Shown in pieces: positions 1 through 7,282 of a DNA stretch of 16,137 bases. Under the pieces are notes generated by a model. That model searched no databases, was not told the DNA's origin, and was given only the letters and a program-made list of their open reading frames with translations. The translations under genes were made by a program, and so were the position numbers. This stretch comes from Thermoleophilia bacterium (GTDB taxonomy: Bacteria; Actinomycetota; Thermoleophilia; Miltoncostaeales; Miltoncostaeaceae). Numbering within the stretch: position 1 is the first letter of the stretch; each line of letters begins with the position of its first letter. The stretch spans positions 1 to 16,137 of the forward strand of contig JAEMRL010000013.1 of the NCBI GenBank assembly GCA_016463385.1. The letters are read 5' to 3'.

Positions 1-452
1 TCACCGGTGGCACCCGGGTCGGCGGCGCCACCGGTGATCCGGACCCCCCGGATCACCACCTGGGAGCCGGGCCGGGCCTCGATGACCCGGTCGATCCCGG
101 CCGCGTCGATGGTCGTGGCCGATGCGCCCGCCCCCACGATCTCGACGGGCCCGATCAGGTCGAGATCGCCCGTCTGCCCGTTGTCCTCCCCGCGGCCGGC
201 GCGCGCGAGCCGGAAGGTCCCGGGACCGAGGACGATCACGTCGGCGCCGCGGGGACCGGGCGTGCACTCGCCGTCGATCGAGACGTCGGTGTTGGACCGG
301 ACCACGGCCTCACGCAGGGAGCAGAGGCCGTCCCCGCCGGTCGTGTCGGCGGTTGTCGTCACCGGGATCGTCGTGCCCAGGGCGCCGGCGGGGGCGACGA
401 GGGAGGCGCCGAGAACCGCTGCGAGCGCGACGGCCCTCGGGATCGGTGTCAC
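1..452 (-). CDS. Secreted CSLREA-motif protein, C-terminus beyond left edge
   Basis: An open frame of 150 codons starts at GTG 452 and runs without a stop off the left edge, so the C-terminus is missing. A strong purine-rich site (GGGAGGAGGG) lies about 8 nt upstream of the GTG. Residues 1-26 form a signal peptide (PRAVALAAVLGASLVAPAGA), so the protein is expected outside the membrane. Residues 44-49 read CSLREA, preceded by VTTTADTTGGDG; this is the signature of the CSLREA domain found at the N-terminus of secreted parallel beta-helix proteins in many bacteria. The following residues (about 71-143: GADVIVLGPGTFRL, then GDLDLIGPVEIVGAGA) have the spacing of beta-helix coils in right-handed pectate-lyase-like repeats. 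It lies 33 nt downstream of the SpoIIE phosphatase on the same strand. The substrate or adhesive role is unknown. Confidence 0.85.
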   Translation of the reverse strand, partial: MTPIPRAVALAAVLGASLVAPAGALGTTIPVTTTADTTGGDGLCSLREAVVRSNTDVSIDGECTPGPRGADVIVLGPGTFRLARAGRGEDNGQTGDLDLIGPVEIVGAGASATTIDAAGIDRVIEARPGSQVVIRGVRITGGAADPGATG

Positions 453-485
453 GGGGCGCACCCTCCTCCCGCGGCACCACCGGCG

Positions 486-2147
486 TCAACCGACCGGGCG
501 GGCCGACTTCGCGCCGGCGGGCCGGAGCATCGGCGGCCGCGGTGTGTCGACCCAGGTGTCGGGAGTCGCCCAGGGGATCGGCACGGGGCGCTCCACCGCC
601 ACGATGACGACGTCGTCGCGCAGGCTCTGGTCCTCGTGGCGGCGGGCGGCCTCGATCAGCCGCTCCACCCGCAGCTGGAGCGCCGAGCGGCGCTCCTGGG
701 CCAGCACCGCGCACGCCCGCTCGACGCCGAACGTGTCGGCTCCCTGGCGCGCCTCGATCAGGCCGTCGGTGTAGAGAACGATCGTCCCGCCGGGCGGCAG
801 CGCGGCGTGCGTCACCGGCCACTCGGCCTCGTCGAAGACCCCGAGCAGCGGGCCGCTCAGAAGGGGCTCGAGCGGCTCACAGCCGGCGGCCGTGAGCAGG
901 AAGGGCGGCGGGTGGCCCGCGGGGGCGAAGCTGACCGAGCCGGCCGGGTCGATGAGCATGTAGATGATCGACGCGAAGAGGCCCTCGGAGCGCTGGTCAG
1001 GGGTCGCCATCTGCTGGTTGAGCGCCGCCAGCACGGCCGCCGGGTTGGGGTTGACCGACACCAGCGTCCGCCAGCCGAACCGCAGCCCCGCGGCCTGGGC
1101 GGCGGCGGGCGCGCCGTGGCCCGCCATGTCGCCGACCATCACCGCCAGCCGCCCGTCGGGCAGGCGCACCGCGTCGTAGAAGTCACCCCCGACCAGCAGG
1201 GCGCGCTCGGCGGGGCGGTAGCGGGCGGCGAGGCGCAGGCCGCGCACCGCGGGCAGGCGCTCGGGCAGCAGCCCGTTCTGCACCGTCTCCCACAGCGCGC
1301 GCTCGGTCTTCTGCGCCGCCTCGCGGCGCGCGGCGGCGGTCACCGCGTCGCGCTCCTGACGCACCTCGCTCTGCATCAGGTTGAAGCCCTCCATCAGCTC
1401 CGCGAGCTCCCGCACCGCCTCGCGGCTCGGCGGGATCGGGTCGGAGAGGCGGCCGCGCGTCACGCGCCCGACGCCGGCGCTCAGCAGCGACACCGGGCCG
1501 CCGACGCGCCGCCAGAGCTGGCGGCTGGCGATCGCGACCATCAGCAGCGTCAGCAGGGCCGCGCCGACGATCGAATAGAAGGTGAGCTGCCGGCGGCGGT
1601 CGTTGTCCGCCAGGCCGGAGATCCGCACGTTCTCGATCTCCTGGAGCAGGCGCGCGTGCTCGGCGCGGAATGCGTTGAAGCGGTTCTCGCTGAGCCCCTC
1701 GTTGATGCGCCGGCGCGCCTCCTCGGCACGGCCGGTGCGGCGCAGGCGGATCAGCTCGACCGCCTCGGCGAACCACAGGCCGGCGGTGCGATCGACCGCG
1801 TCGGCCGATGCCTCGAGCTCGGGCTGGTCGCCGAGGGCCTCCATCAGGATCGCCATCTCGGTGGGATACCGGTCGCGCGCGGTGGTGTAGGCGCGCAGGT
1901 CGTCGCCGCGCGCCAGCAGGATGTAGGCGCGGTTGGCGCTCTGCGCGCTCAGCATGTCGATGAGCAGCTGGTTGGCGACGGTCTGGCGGGTCAGCGCCCG
2001 CTCTGCGCCGTCACGGTAGTCGCGCGCGGTGGTGATCATCCCGAGCAGCGCCACGGCGATGAGCACGCCGAGCACCAGCCCGAGGGAGGCGACGAGGGCG
2101 GCCAGCACACCCCTCAGGGACCCCGGGCCGCGGGGGCGGCGGCTCAT
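486..2147 (-). CDS. Membrane CHASE3-HAMP-SpoIIE (PP2C-type) serine/threonine phosphatase
   Basis: The 553-residue protein has a transmembrane segment at about 13-37, an extracytoplasmic helical region at 40-188 resembling CHASE3 (ANRAYILLARGD at 71-82), a second membrane segment at about 190-208, a HAMP linker at 209-262, a short coiled coil and a SpoIIE/PP2C phosphatase domain at about 300-520. Catalytic motifs are intact: GGDFYD (320-325), GDMAGHG (339-345), AGHPPP (410-415), YTDGL (459-463) and the terminal DD pair (511-512), where the acidic residues bind Mn/Mg. Members of this family dephosphorylate anti-sigma-factor antagonists in partner-switching pathways, so a role relaying an external signal to a sigma factor is likely. 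No antagonist or anti-sigma kinase gene is in the window, so the partner is unknown. A 33-residue proline-rich tail follows the domain. The gene starts 34 nt after the TrkA-C gene on the same strand. Confidence 0.9.
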   Translation of the reverse strand: MSRRPRGPGSLRGVLAALVASLGLVLGVLIAVALLGMITTARDYRDGAERALTRQTVANQLLIDMLSAQSANRAYILLARGDDLRAYTTARDRYPTEMAILMEALGDQPELEASADAVDRTAGLWFAEAVELIRLRRTGRAEEARRRINEGLSENRFNAFRAEHARLLQEIENVRISGLADNDRRRQLTFYSIVGAALLTLLMVAIASRQLWRRVGGPVSLLSAGVGRVTRGRLSDPIPPSREAVRELAELMEGFNLMQSEVRQERDAVTAAARREAAQKTERALWETVQNGLLPERLPAVRGLRLAARYRPAERALLVGGDFYDAVRLPDGRLAVMVGDMAGHGAPAAAQAAGLRFGWRTLVSVNPNPAAVLAALNQQMATPDQRSEGLFASIIYMLIDPAGSVSFAPAGHPPPFLLTAAGCEPLEPLLSGPLLGVFDEAEWPVTHAALPPGGTIVLYTDGLIEARQGADTFGVERACAVLAQERRSALQLRVERLIEAARRHEDQSLRDDVVIVAVERPVPIPWATPDTWVDTPRPPMLRPAGAKSARPVG

Positions 2148-2181
2148 CCGCCCACCGCCGCGGGGAACGTCCCGGCCGCGG

Positions 2182-2673
2182 TCAGTCGGGCGGGCCCTCC
2201 GCCACGAGGCGGCGGATCTCGTCGAAGCTGTCGGGGCGTCCGATCACCACCATCGTGTCGTCGGCGCGCAGCACCTCGTCGGGGTGCGGCGTGGCCAGGG
2301 AGCCCGACTCCCTGAGGATGGCCACGATCGTCGCGCCGGTGGTCGAGCGGATGCGGCAGGTGGCCACGGTCAGCCCGACCAGGGGACTCTTCTTCGGCAG
2401 CTCGATCCACTCCATCACCAGGTCCTTGAGGGCGACCTCGAGGTCCTCGACCAGCTGCGGCCGGTACACGACGCCGCCGATGATGGCGCCGAGCTGGCGC
2501 GCCTCCTCGTCGTTCAGCGTGAGGACGTGGGGCTCCTCGTCCTCCTCGTGGTAGTGGTAGATCTCGCGCATCCCGTCGAGGTGCACGACCGATGAGACCT
2601 TCTCGCCACGGGCCGTGCGCAGGGTGAACTTCGTGCCCACGCCGGGTAGACGGGTCTCGCGGACCTCGAGCAT
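2182..2673 (-). CDS. TrkA-C (RCK_C) regulatory subunit of cation:proton antiporter, KhtT-like
   Basis: This 163-residue soluble protein has an N-terminal domain (1-75, starting MLEVRETRLPGVGTKF) typical of KhtT/AmhM-type proteins and a C-terminal TrkA-C domain at about 84-160 (LVGLTVATCRIRSTTGATIVAILR, then LRADDTMVVIGRPDSF). In the Bacillus KhtTU system the KhtT-type subunit binds a ligand such as a cyclic dinucleotide and gates K+/H+ exchange by its KhtU partner. The gene starts 5 nt after the antiporter stop codon, and its ribosome binding site (GAGGAGA) lies in the last antiporter codons, so the two are translationally coupled. The acidic-aromatic run IYHYHEEDEEPH (38-49) is prominent. 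The assignment rests on domain layout and gene pairing; the ligand and ion cannot be read from sequence. Confidence 0.87.
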   Translation of the reverse strand: MLEVRETRLPGVGTKFTLRTARGEKVSSVVHLDGMREIYHYHEEDEEPHVLTLNDEEARQLGAIIGGVVYRPQLVEDLEVALKDLVMEWIELPKKSPLVGLTVATCRIRSTTGATIVAILRESGSLATPHPDEVLRADDTMVVIGRPDSFDEIRRLVAEGPPD

Positions 2674-2678
2674 CGGGC

Positions 2679-3878
2679 CTATCTCCTCGCTTCTCGTCGG
2701 GCGGCGCGCGACGGGAAGACGACCCGTCCGATCCGCCGCGACTCTCTCATCAATACCACCCCGGCGACCGCGGTGGCCAGGACGAACAGGCCCGCGAACG
2801 GGCTCACCAGCTCTCGGAACTCCTGGTCGAGCGCGGCGCCCGTGGCCGCCAGACCGGCGAGGATGATCGTGAACTCGCCCCGCGCCACCAGGGATGATCC
2901 CACGTTAACGCTCTGACGACGTGTGAAGCCCGTCATTCGGCCCGCGAGGAACCCGGCGACGAGCTTCCCGCCGATGGCGATCGGCACGGCGACGGCCAGC
3001 CAGACGGCGGTGTCCTCGAAGCGGCCGAGGTCGACCTCCAGGCCGAACGCGAAGAAGAAGATGGCCGCGGCGAAGTCGCGCAGGCCGAGGAGCTGCTGCT
3101 CGATCTGGTCGCGGATCTCCGACCCCGACAGCAGGATGCCGGCCAGCAGGGCCCCGACGGCCTCCGACAGCCCGGCCGCCTCGCCGAGCGCCCCGCCGCC
3201 GATCGCGATGGCGAGCGAGCCCAGCAGGAGCTGCTCACGGTCGAGCCGCGGTGCGATGCGGTCGATGGCGTGGTGGGCCCAGCGACCCACCAGGAGGAAG
3301 GCGACGACGAAGACCAGGGCGAGGCCGGCCGTGGCGGCCACCTCGAGCCCGCCCACGGACTCGCCGGTCGCGAGGGCCGCCGCGATCCCGAGGAAGAGGG
3401 CGATGGCGAGATCCTCGAACACGAGGATCCCGAGGACCAGGTCGGTCTCGTCGTCGGCCAGCCGCCGCAGGTCGAACAGCGCGCGGGTCACGATGCCGCT
3501 GCTCGACACGTAGATCAGCCCGGCCACCAGCACGGCCTCGGGGGTCGGGCCGAGCAGCGCGATGCCGACCACCAGGCCCAGCCCGGCGTTGATGACCAGG
3601 TCGATGAGCCCGCCGACGAGCACCATCCGCCGGGCGGCGGTGAGCCGGTCGAGGGAGAACTCGAGGCCGAGGAAGAACAGCAGCAGCACGATCCCCAGCC
3701 GGGCCAGGAGGTCGGTGCCCTCCGAGGGCTCGATCAGCGTGGGGAAACCGGGCGAGGGCCCGAGCAGGATCCCGGCCACGATGAACACCGGGATGGCCGA
3801 GAACGAGAGCCGGCCCGCGAGCACGCTCGCCACGGCGAGGGTGATCAGGACGACGGCGAGGTCGTGGAGCTCGAGCAG
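2679..3878 (-). CDS. Cation:proton antiporter, CPA2/KefB-KhtU type, membrane subunit
   Basis: A Na+/H+ exchanger-family protein with about 12 membrane helices. It shows the family signatures VAGILLGPSPGFPTL near the N-terminus, GIVLLLFFLGLEFS, the acidic ion-path motif LVFEDLAIALFL, LLAGILLSGS and FFFAFGLEVDLG. It ends in a short basic tail and has no TrkA-N/NAD domain of its own; the separate TrkA-C gene 5 nt downstream supplies the regulatory part. Start choice: the first standard start is GTG at 3833 (384 aa), but that cuts the first helix in half. The same frame is open and hydrophobic upstream (ELHDLAVVLITLA), and a CTG at 3878 has AGGGG 5-6 nt before it, giving 399 aa and a whole first helix. 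I chose 3878 on that basis; 3833 is the conservative alternative. It starts 41 nt after the pyrD stop. K+ efflux is the likely role. Confidence 0.85.
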   Translation of the reverse strand: MLELHDLAVVLITLAVASVLAGRLSFSAIPVFIVAGILLGPSPGFPTLIEPSEGTDLLARLGIVLLLFFLGLEFSLDRLTAARRMVLVGGLIDLVINAGLGLVVGIALLGPTPEAVLVAGLIYVSSSGIVTRALFDLRRLADDETDLVLGILVFEDLAIALFLGIAAALATGESVGGLEVAATAGLALVFVVAFLLVGRWAHHAIDRIAPRLDREQLLLGSLAIAIGGGALGEAAGLSEAVGALLAGILLSGSEIRDQIEQQLLGLRDFAAAIFFFAFGLEVDLGRFEDTAVWLAVAVPIAIGGKLVAGFLAGRMTGFTRRQSVNVGSSLVARGEFTIILAGLAATGAALDQEFRELVSPFAGLFVLATAVAGVVLMRESRRIGRVVFPSRAARREARR

Positions 3879-3919
3879 TGGCGCCCCTCGGCGGGTATGC
3901 GGCTGGCGGCGCCGCCAGA

Positions 3920-5029
3920 CTAGCGGGCGGAGGTGCCCACGATCTCCGACACGTGGGCGACACCCTCGCGGTCCATCCGCTCCATCAGGCCGTTGCAGAT
4001 CGCGCGCGCCGTCCCCGGTCCGCCGTAGACGAAGCCGGTGTAGATCTGCACCAGGCTCGCGCCGGCCGCCAGCTTCTCCCAGGCGTCGTCCGACGTGAAG
4101 ATCCCGCCGACCCCCACGACCACCAGCCGCCCGGCGGCCCGGCGGGCGACCCGGGCGACGACGCCGGTGGAGCGCTCGCGCAGGGGCGCTCCCGAGAGCC
4201 CGCCCTCGCGGGAGCGCAGCTGCTCCGGCGACACGAGGCCCTCACGCGACAGGGTGGTGTTGGTGACGATCACACCGGCGACGCCCCGCTCGAGCGCCAG
4301 ATCGACGGCGGCGTCGATGTCCTCGGGCGCGAGATCGGGGGCGAGCTTCACGAGCACCGGGGGCGCCGCACCGGCGCGGCCCGCCGTCATCCGCGCGGCG
4401 ACCGCGTCGATCGCGTCGAGGATGCCCGCCAGCGGCCCGATCGCCTGCAGGTCGCGCAGACCCGGGGTGTTGGGCGAGCTGACGTTGACCGTGACGTAGT
4501 CGGCGAAGGGCCAGAGCAACTCCAGCGAGCGCGCGTAGTCGGCCGGGGCGTCCTCCGGCTCGGTCACCTTCGACTTGCCGAGGTTGATGCCGAGGGGTGC
4601 GCGCCCGAGCAGCCCCCGGCGGCGCCAGCGCGCCAGCGTCGCGGCCGTCGCCTCGGCGCCGGCGTTGTTGAAGCCGAGCCGGTTGATCAGGGCGCGGTCG
4701 TCGGGGAGCCGGTGGATGCGCGGCTTCGGGTTGCCGGGCTGGCCCTGCGCGGTGATCGTGCCGACCTCGGCGAAGCCGAACCCGAGGGCGGGCCAGGCCG
4801 GAACCGCGCGGGCGCGCTTGTCGAAGCCGGCAGCCAGACCGACCGGGTTCGGGAACCTCAGGCCCATCAGCTCCTGGGTGAGCCGCCCGCCGCCGTCGGG
4901 CGGCCCGGCCACCCGGGCCATGAGCGGTCCCGCGACCGCGAGCGAGGCGATGGCCAGCTCGTGCACGCGCTCCGGGTCGAGGCGGAACAGCACCGGGCGG
5001 ACGAGGGCGGAGTACGGGGAGAGGACCAC
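3920..5029 (-). CDS. pyrD: Dihydroorotate dehydrogenase (quinone), class 2
   Basis: This enzyme oxidises dihydroorotate to orotate, the fourth step of pyrimidine synthesis, passing electrons through FMN to quinone at the membrane. The 369-residue protein (from GTG 5029) has the class 2 N-terminal helical stretch (YSALVRPVLFRLDPERVHELA), the FMN/substrate region VGTITAQGQPGNPKPR (89-104), NRLGFNN (116-122), VNVSSPNTPGLR (181-192) with the class 2 catalytic serine, LVKLAPDL, VTNTTLSREG, and the FMN phosphate-binding GVGGIFTSDDAWEKLAAGAS near 306-325. Start: GTG 5029 fits the usual class 2 N-terminus and has GGAGG about 16 nt upstream. An in-frame ATG at 5101, with GGAG close by, would add 24 low-complexity residues and overlap the regulatory dyads of the divergent transporter. 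No other pyrimidine gene is present. It leads the minus-strand block. Confidence 0.95.
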   Translation of the reverse strand: MVLSPYSALVRPVLFRLDPERVHELAIASLAVAGPLMARVAGPPDGGGRLTQELMGLRFPNPVGLAAGFDKRARAVPAWPALGFGFAEVGTITAQGQPGNPKPRIHRLPDDRALINRLGFNNAGAEATAATLARWRRRGLLGRAPLGINLGKSKVTEPEDAPADYARSLELLWPFADYVTVNVSSPNTPGLRDLQAIGPLAGILDAIDAVAARMTAGRAGAAPPVLVKLAPDLAPEDIDAAVDLALERGVAGVIVTNTTLSREGLVSPEQLRSREGGLSGAPLRERSTGVVARVARRAAGRLVVVGVGGIFTSDDAWEKLAAGASLVQIYTGFVYGGPGTARAICNGLMERMDREGVAHVSEIVGTSAR

Positions 5030-5089
5030 GGGCGCCCGGAGACTACCTCCGGCGCGCGGCCGTCCCGGTGGGGCGCGCGTCGCGGCGGT

Positions 5090-5111
5090 AAGTGGACTCA
5101 TCACTCCGTTT
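5090..5111. promoter_or_regulatory. Imperfect 22-bp dyad, probable TetR operator copy A
   Basis: The sequence AAGTGGAC-N6-CTCCGTTT is an imperfect palindrome (7 of 11 base pairs) and matches the dyad at 5125-5146 at 14 of 22 positions, with the outer AA..GGAC and TCCG.TT arms kept. It lies in the pyrD/MFS1 divergent region. It is likely a weaker binding site for the TetR encoded at 6641. Binding is inferred. Confidence 0.5.
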
Positions 5112-5124
5112 TCGCTACGGTCGC

Positions 5125-5146
5125 AAACGGACCGCACTGTCCGCTT
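5125..5146. promoter_or_regulatory. 22-bp dyad, probable TetR operator copy B for MFS1
   Basis: The arms CGGAC (5128-5132) and GTCCG (5139-5143) are exact inverted repeats, extended by AA and TT at the ends (8 of 11 pairs match over 22 bp). The site ends 19 nt before the GTG of MFS1, just upstream of its ribosome binding site (GAGGAG, 5153-5158). Its position and shape are typical of a TetR-family operator. With copy A, 35 bp away, the ends also form an 11-of-12 inverted repeat (5086-5097 with 5139-5150). Confidence 0.6.
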
Positions 5147-5165
5147 ACCGTCGAGGAGCCGCCAC

Positions 5166-6641
5166 GTGAGCACCGCCGCACCACTGCCCGCCTCCGTCCA
5201 CGACCGCCGCTGGCTGGCGCTCGTGGTCGTCTGCATCGCCCAGTTCATGGTGGTTCTCGACGGAACGGTCGTGAACGTCGCCCTGCCGTCGATCCAGGAG
5301 GACCTCGGCTTCTCGGCCAGCTCCCTCCAGTGGGTCGTCAACGCCTACACGCTCGCCTTCGGCGGCTTCCTCCTGCTCGGTGGACGCGCCGCCGACTTCC
5401 TCGGCCGCCGCCGGCTGTTCGTGGCCGGCGTGGTCGTCTTCACCGGCGCCTCGCTCCTGAACGGGCTCGCCACTTCCTCGGAGTGGCTGATCGTCGCCCG
5501 CGCCCTTCAGGGTCTCGGTGGCGCGATGGTCTCGCCCGCCGCGCTGTCGATCGTGACCACCACCTTCCGCGAGGGCGCCGAGCGCGCCAAGGCCCTCGCG
5601 GTCTGGGCCGCGATCGCCGTCGGCGGCGCCGCGGTCGGCCTCCTGGCCGGTGGCATCCTCACCGAGTACCTGTCGTGGGAGTGGATCTTCTTCGTCAACG
5701 TGCCGATCGGCATCGCCGCGATCGCGCTGGCGTTCCGGTACGTGCCCGAGTCGAAGGCGCCCGGCACCCACGGCGTGGACGTCGCCGGCGCGATCAGCGT
5801 CACGGCCGGCCTCACGCTGCTGGTCTACGCGATCGTCAAGACCCAGGACTACGGCTGGCTCTCGGTGGAGACGATCGGGATGGGCATCGCCACGATCGCC
5901 CTGCTGACCGCCTTCGTGATCATCGAGATGCGCTCGAAGGCGCCGCTGGTGCGCCTCGGCATCTTCCGCATCCGCTCGCTGACGGGCGCCAACCTGGCGA
6001 TGCTCGCGGTGGCCGGCGGCATGTTCGCGGTCTTCTACTTCGCCTCGATCTACCTCCAGCAGACGCTCGGCTTCACGCCGGTCCAGACCGGCCTGGCGTT
6101 CCTGCCCCTGACGGCCGGGATCATCGCGTTCTCGGGCGTCGCCCAGCAGATCGTGGGCAGGGTCGGCGTGCGCGAGGTGGCGATGGTCGGCATGGGAGTC
6201 GCGGCCATCGGGCTGCTGCTGCTCTCGCGGGCGCCGGTCGACGGCACCTACGTCGCCGACGTGCTCCCGGGTCTGCTCGTGATGTCGGCGGGCCTCGGCC
6301 TGACCTTCGTGCCGATGACCCTGATCGCCACCACCGGCGTCACCGACGAGGACGCCGGGCTCGCCTCGGGGATCTTCAACTCCTCGCAGCAGATCGGCGG
6401 GGCGCTCGGGCTCGCGATCCTCTCGACCGTCGCCGCCACCCAGACGTCCAACGCGCTCGAGAACGCCGGCGCGCAGCCCGACGCGGCGCAGCAGGCCTCG
6501 GCGCTGGTGGACGGCTTCCAGTCGGCCTTCGCGATCGGCGCCGGGCTGATGCTGCTGGGCGTCGTGATCGCGGCGCTCCTCATCCGCCGCCGCGACGTCG
6601 CCGTCGTGGCCGAGGCACCCAGCGTGGTCCCGGGGGCCTAG
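5166..6641 (+). CDS. MFS drug exporter, DHA2 / EmrB-QacA type, 14 membrane helices
   Basis: The 491-residue inner-membrane protein belongs to the proton-coupled DHA2 drug-efflux family. Visible signatures: motif D1 LDGTVVNVALPSI (31-43), the helix 2-3 loop GGRAADFLGRRR (motif A, about 72-83), RALQGLGGAMVSPAALS, and the motif C-like GLLAGGILTEYLSWEWIFFVNVPIG region in which the usual GP is replaced by AVGL. Hydrophobic segments continue to residue 480, consistent with 14 helices. GTG 5166 is chosen because GAGGAG lies 7 nt upstream and the family N-terminus begins there; longer in-frame readings would run through the operator and pyrD. The stop TAG (6639-6641) overlaps the GTG of the next TetR gene by one base. 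Expression is probably repressed by that TetR at the dyads upstream. The substrate is unknown. Confidence 0.93.
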   Translation: MSTAAPLPASVHDRRWLALVVVCIAQFMVVLDGTVVNVALPSIQEDLGFSASSLQWVVNAYTLAFGGFLLLGGRAADFLGRRRLFVAGVVVFTGASLLNGLATSSEWLIVARALQGLGGAMVSPAALSIVTTTFREGAERAKALAVWAAIAVGGAAVGLLAGGILTEYLSWEWIFFVNVPIGIAAIALAFRYVPESKAPGTHGVDVAGAISVTAGLTLLVYAIVKTQDYGWLSVETIGMGIATIALLTAFVIIEMRSKAPLVRLGIFRIRSLTGANLAMLAVAGGMFAVFYFASIYLQQTLGFTPVQTGLAFLPLTAGIIAFSGVAQQIVGRVGVREVAMVGMGVAAIGLLLLSRAPVDGTYVADVLPGLLVMSAGLGLTFVPMTLIATTGVTDEDAGLASGIFNSSQQIGGALGLAILSTVAATQTSNALENAGAQPDAAQQASALVDGFQSAFAIGAGLMLLGVVIAALLIRRRDVAVVAEAPSVVPGA

Positions 6642-7282
6642 TGGCCGAGAACCTCCGCTCCGACGCGCGCCGCAACCGGGAGAAGATCCTCGCGGCCGCG
6701 TCGGAGCTGTTCGCCCGCGAGGGCGCGGGCCTCTGCATGGACGACCTGGCGCGGCGCGCCGGGGTGGGCCACGCGACGGTCTTCCGGCGCTTCCCGAACA
6801 AGGAGGAGCTGATCCTCGCGATGTTCGAGGACCGGCTGGCCGACGTCGCCGAGCTGGTGGAGGAGGCGGCCGGGTCCGAGGACGCCTGGGAGGGGATCGT
6901 CGCGGCCATGACGGCGATCGCCGAGCGCCAGGCCCGCGACCGCGGCCTGATGGAGGCGGTCGGCACCGAGGTCTTCGGCTCGCCCCGGCTGCGCGCGGCA
7001 CGCGAGCGCGTCATCGCGCCGATGGGCGAGCTGCTCGCCCGCGCCCAGGCGGCCGGGCAGGTGCGCGACGACCTCGCGCCGACCGACGTCTTCTTCCTCA
7101 TCACGGCGGCCGGGCACGCGTCGCCCTGCCACTTCGACATCCCCGACCTGTGGCGGCGCTACCTCGGGGTGATACTCGACGGGATGCGGCCCTCCGGGGC
7201 ATCGTCCCTGTCGCCGCCGGCGCCCACGCTCGCCGAGTTCGAAGCCGCGATCGGGAACCCGGCCGCCGCGTCGTCGGCCTGA
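6641..7282 (+). CDS. TetR/AcrR-family transcriptional regulator, probable repressor of MFS1
   Basis: A 213-residue protein with an N-terminal TetR DNA-binding domain: RNREKILAAASELFAREG (11-28), then the helix-turn-helix MDDLARRAGVGHATVFRRFPNKEEL (33-57). The remainder is an alpha-helical ligand-binding domain ending in WRRYLGVILDGMRP. The GTG start overlaps the MFS1 stop codon (TAGTG), so the two are co-transcribed and probably translationally coupled; this would give autoregulation through the dyads at 5090-5146. The last 124 bases overlap, tail to tail, the 3' end of the MarR gene on the other strand. The tail (about 190-213, SPPAPTLAEFEAAIGNPAAASSA) is low-complexity. Ligand unknown. Confidence 0.92.
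   Translation: MAENLRSDARRNREKILAAASELFAREGAGLCMDDLARRAGVGHATVFRRFPNKEELILAMFEDRLADVAELVEEAAGSEDAWEGIVAAMTAIAERQARDRGLMEAVGTEVFGSPRLRAARERVIAPMGELLARAQAAGQVRDDLAPTDVFFLITAAGHASPCHFDIPDLWRRYLGVILDGMRPSGASSLSPPAPTLAEFEAAIGNPAAASSA

Noticed and set aside
1..37. Exact 10-bp inverted repeat (1-10 with 28-37)
   Set aside because: It lies inside the CSLREA coding frame and arises from Thr-Gly-Gly and Ala-Thr-Gly codons around near-palindromic CACCGGTG; no regulatory role is suggested.
3878..5165. Open frame on the plus strand across pyrD, and the long plus-strand frame continuing to 7282
   Set aside because: Very high GC leaves antisense frames open. The translation is Arg/Pro/Gly-rich without domains until it joins the true TetR gene, and it lies opposite a clear pyrD.
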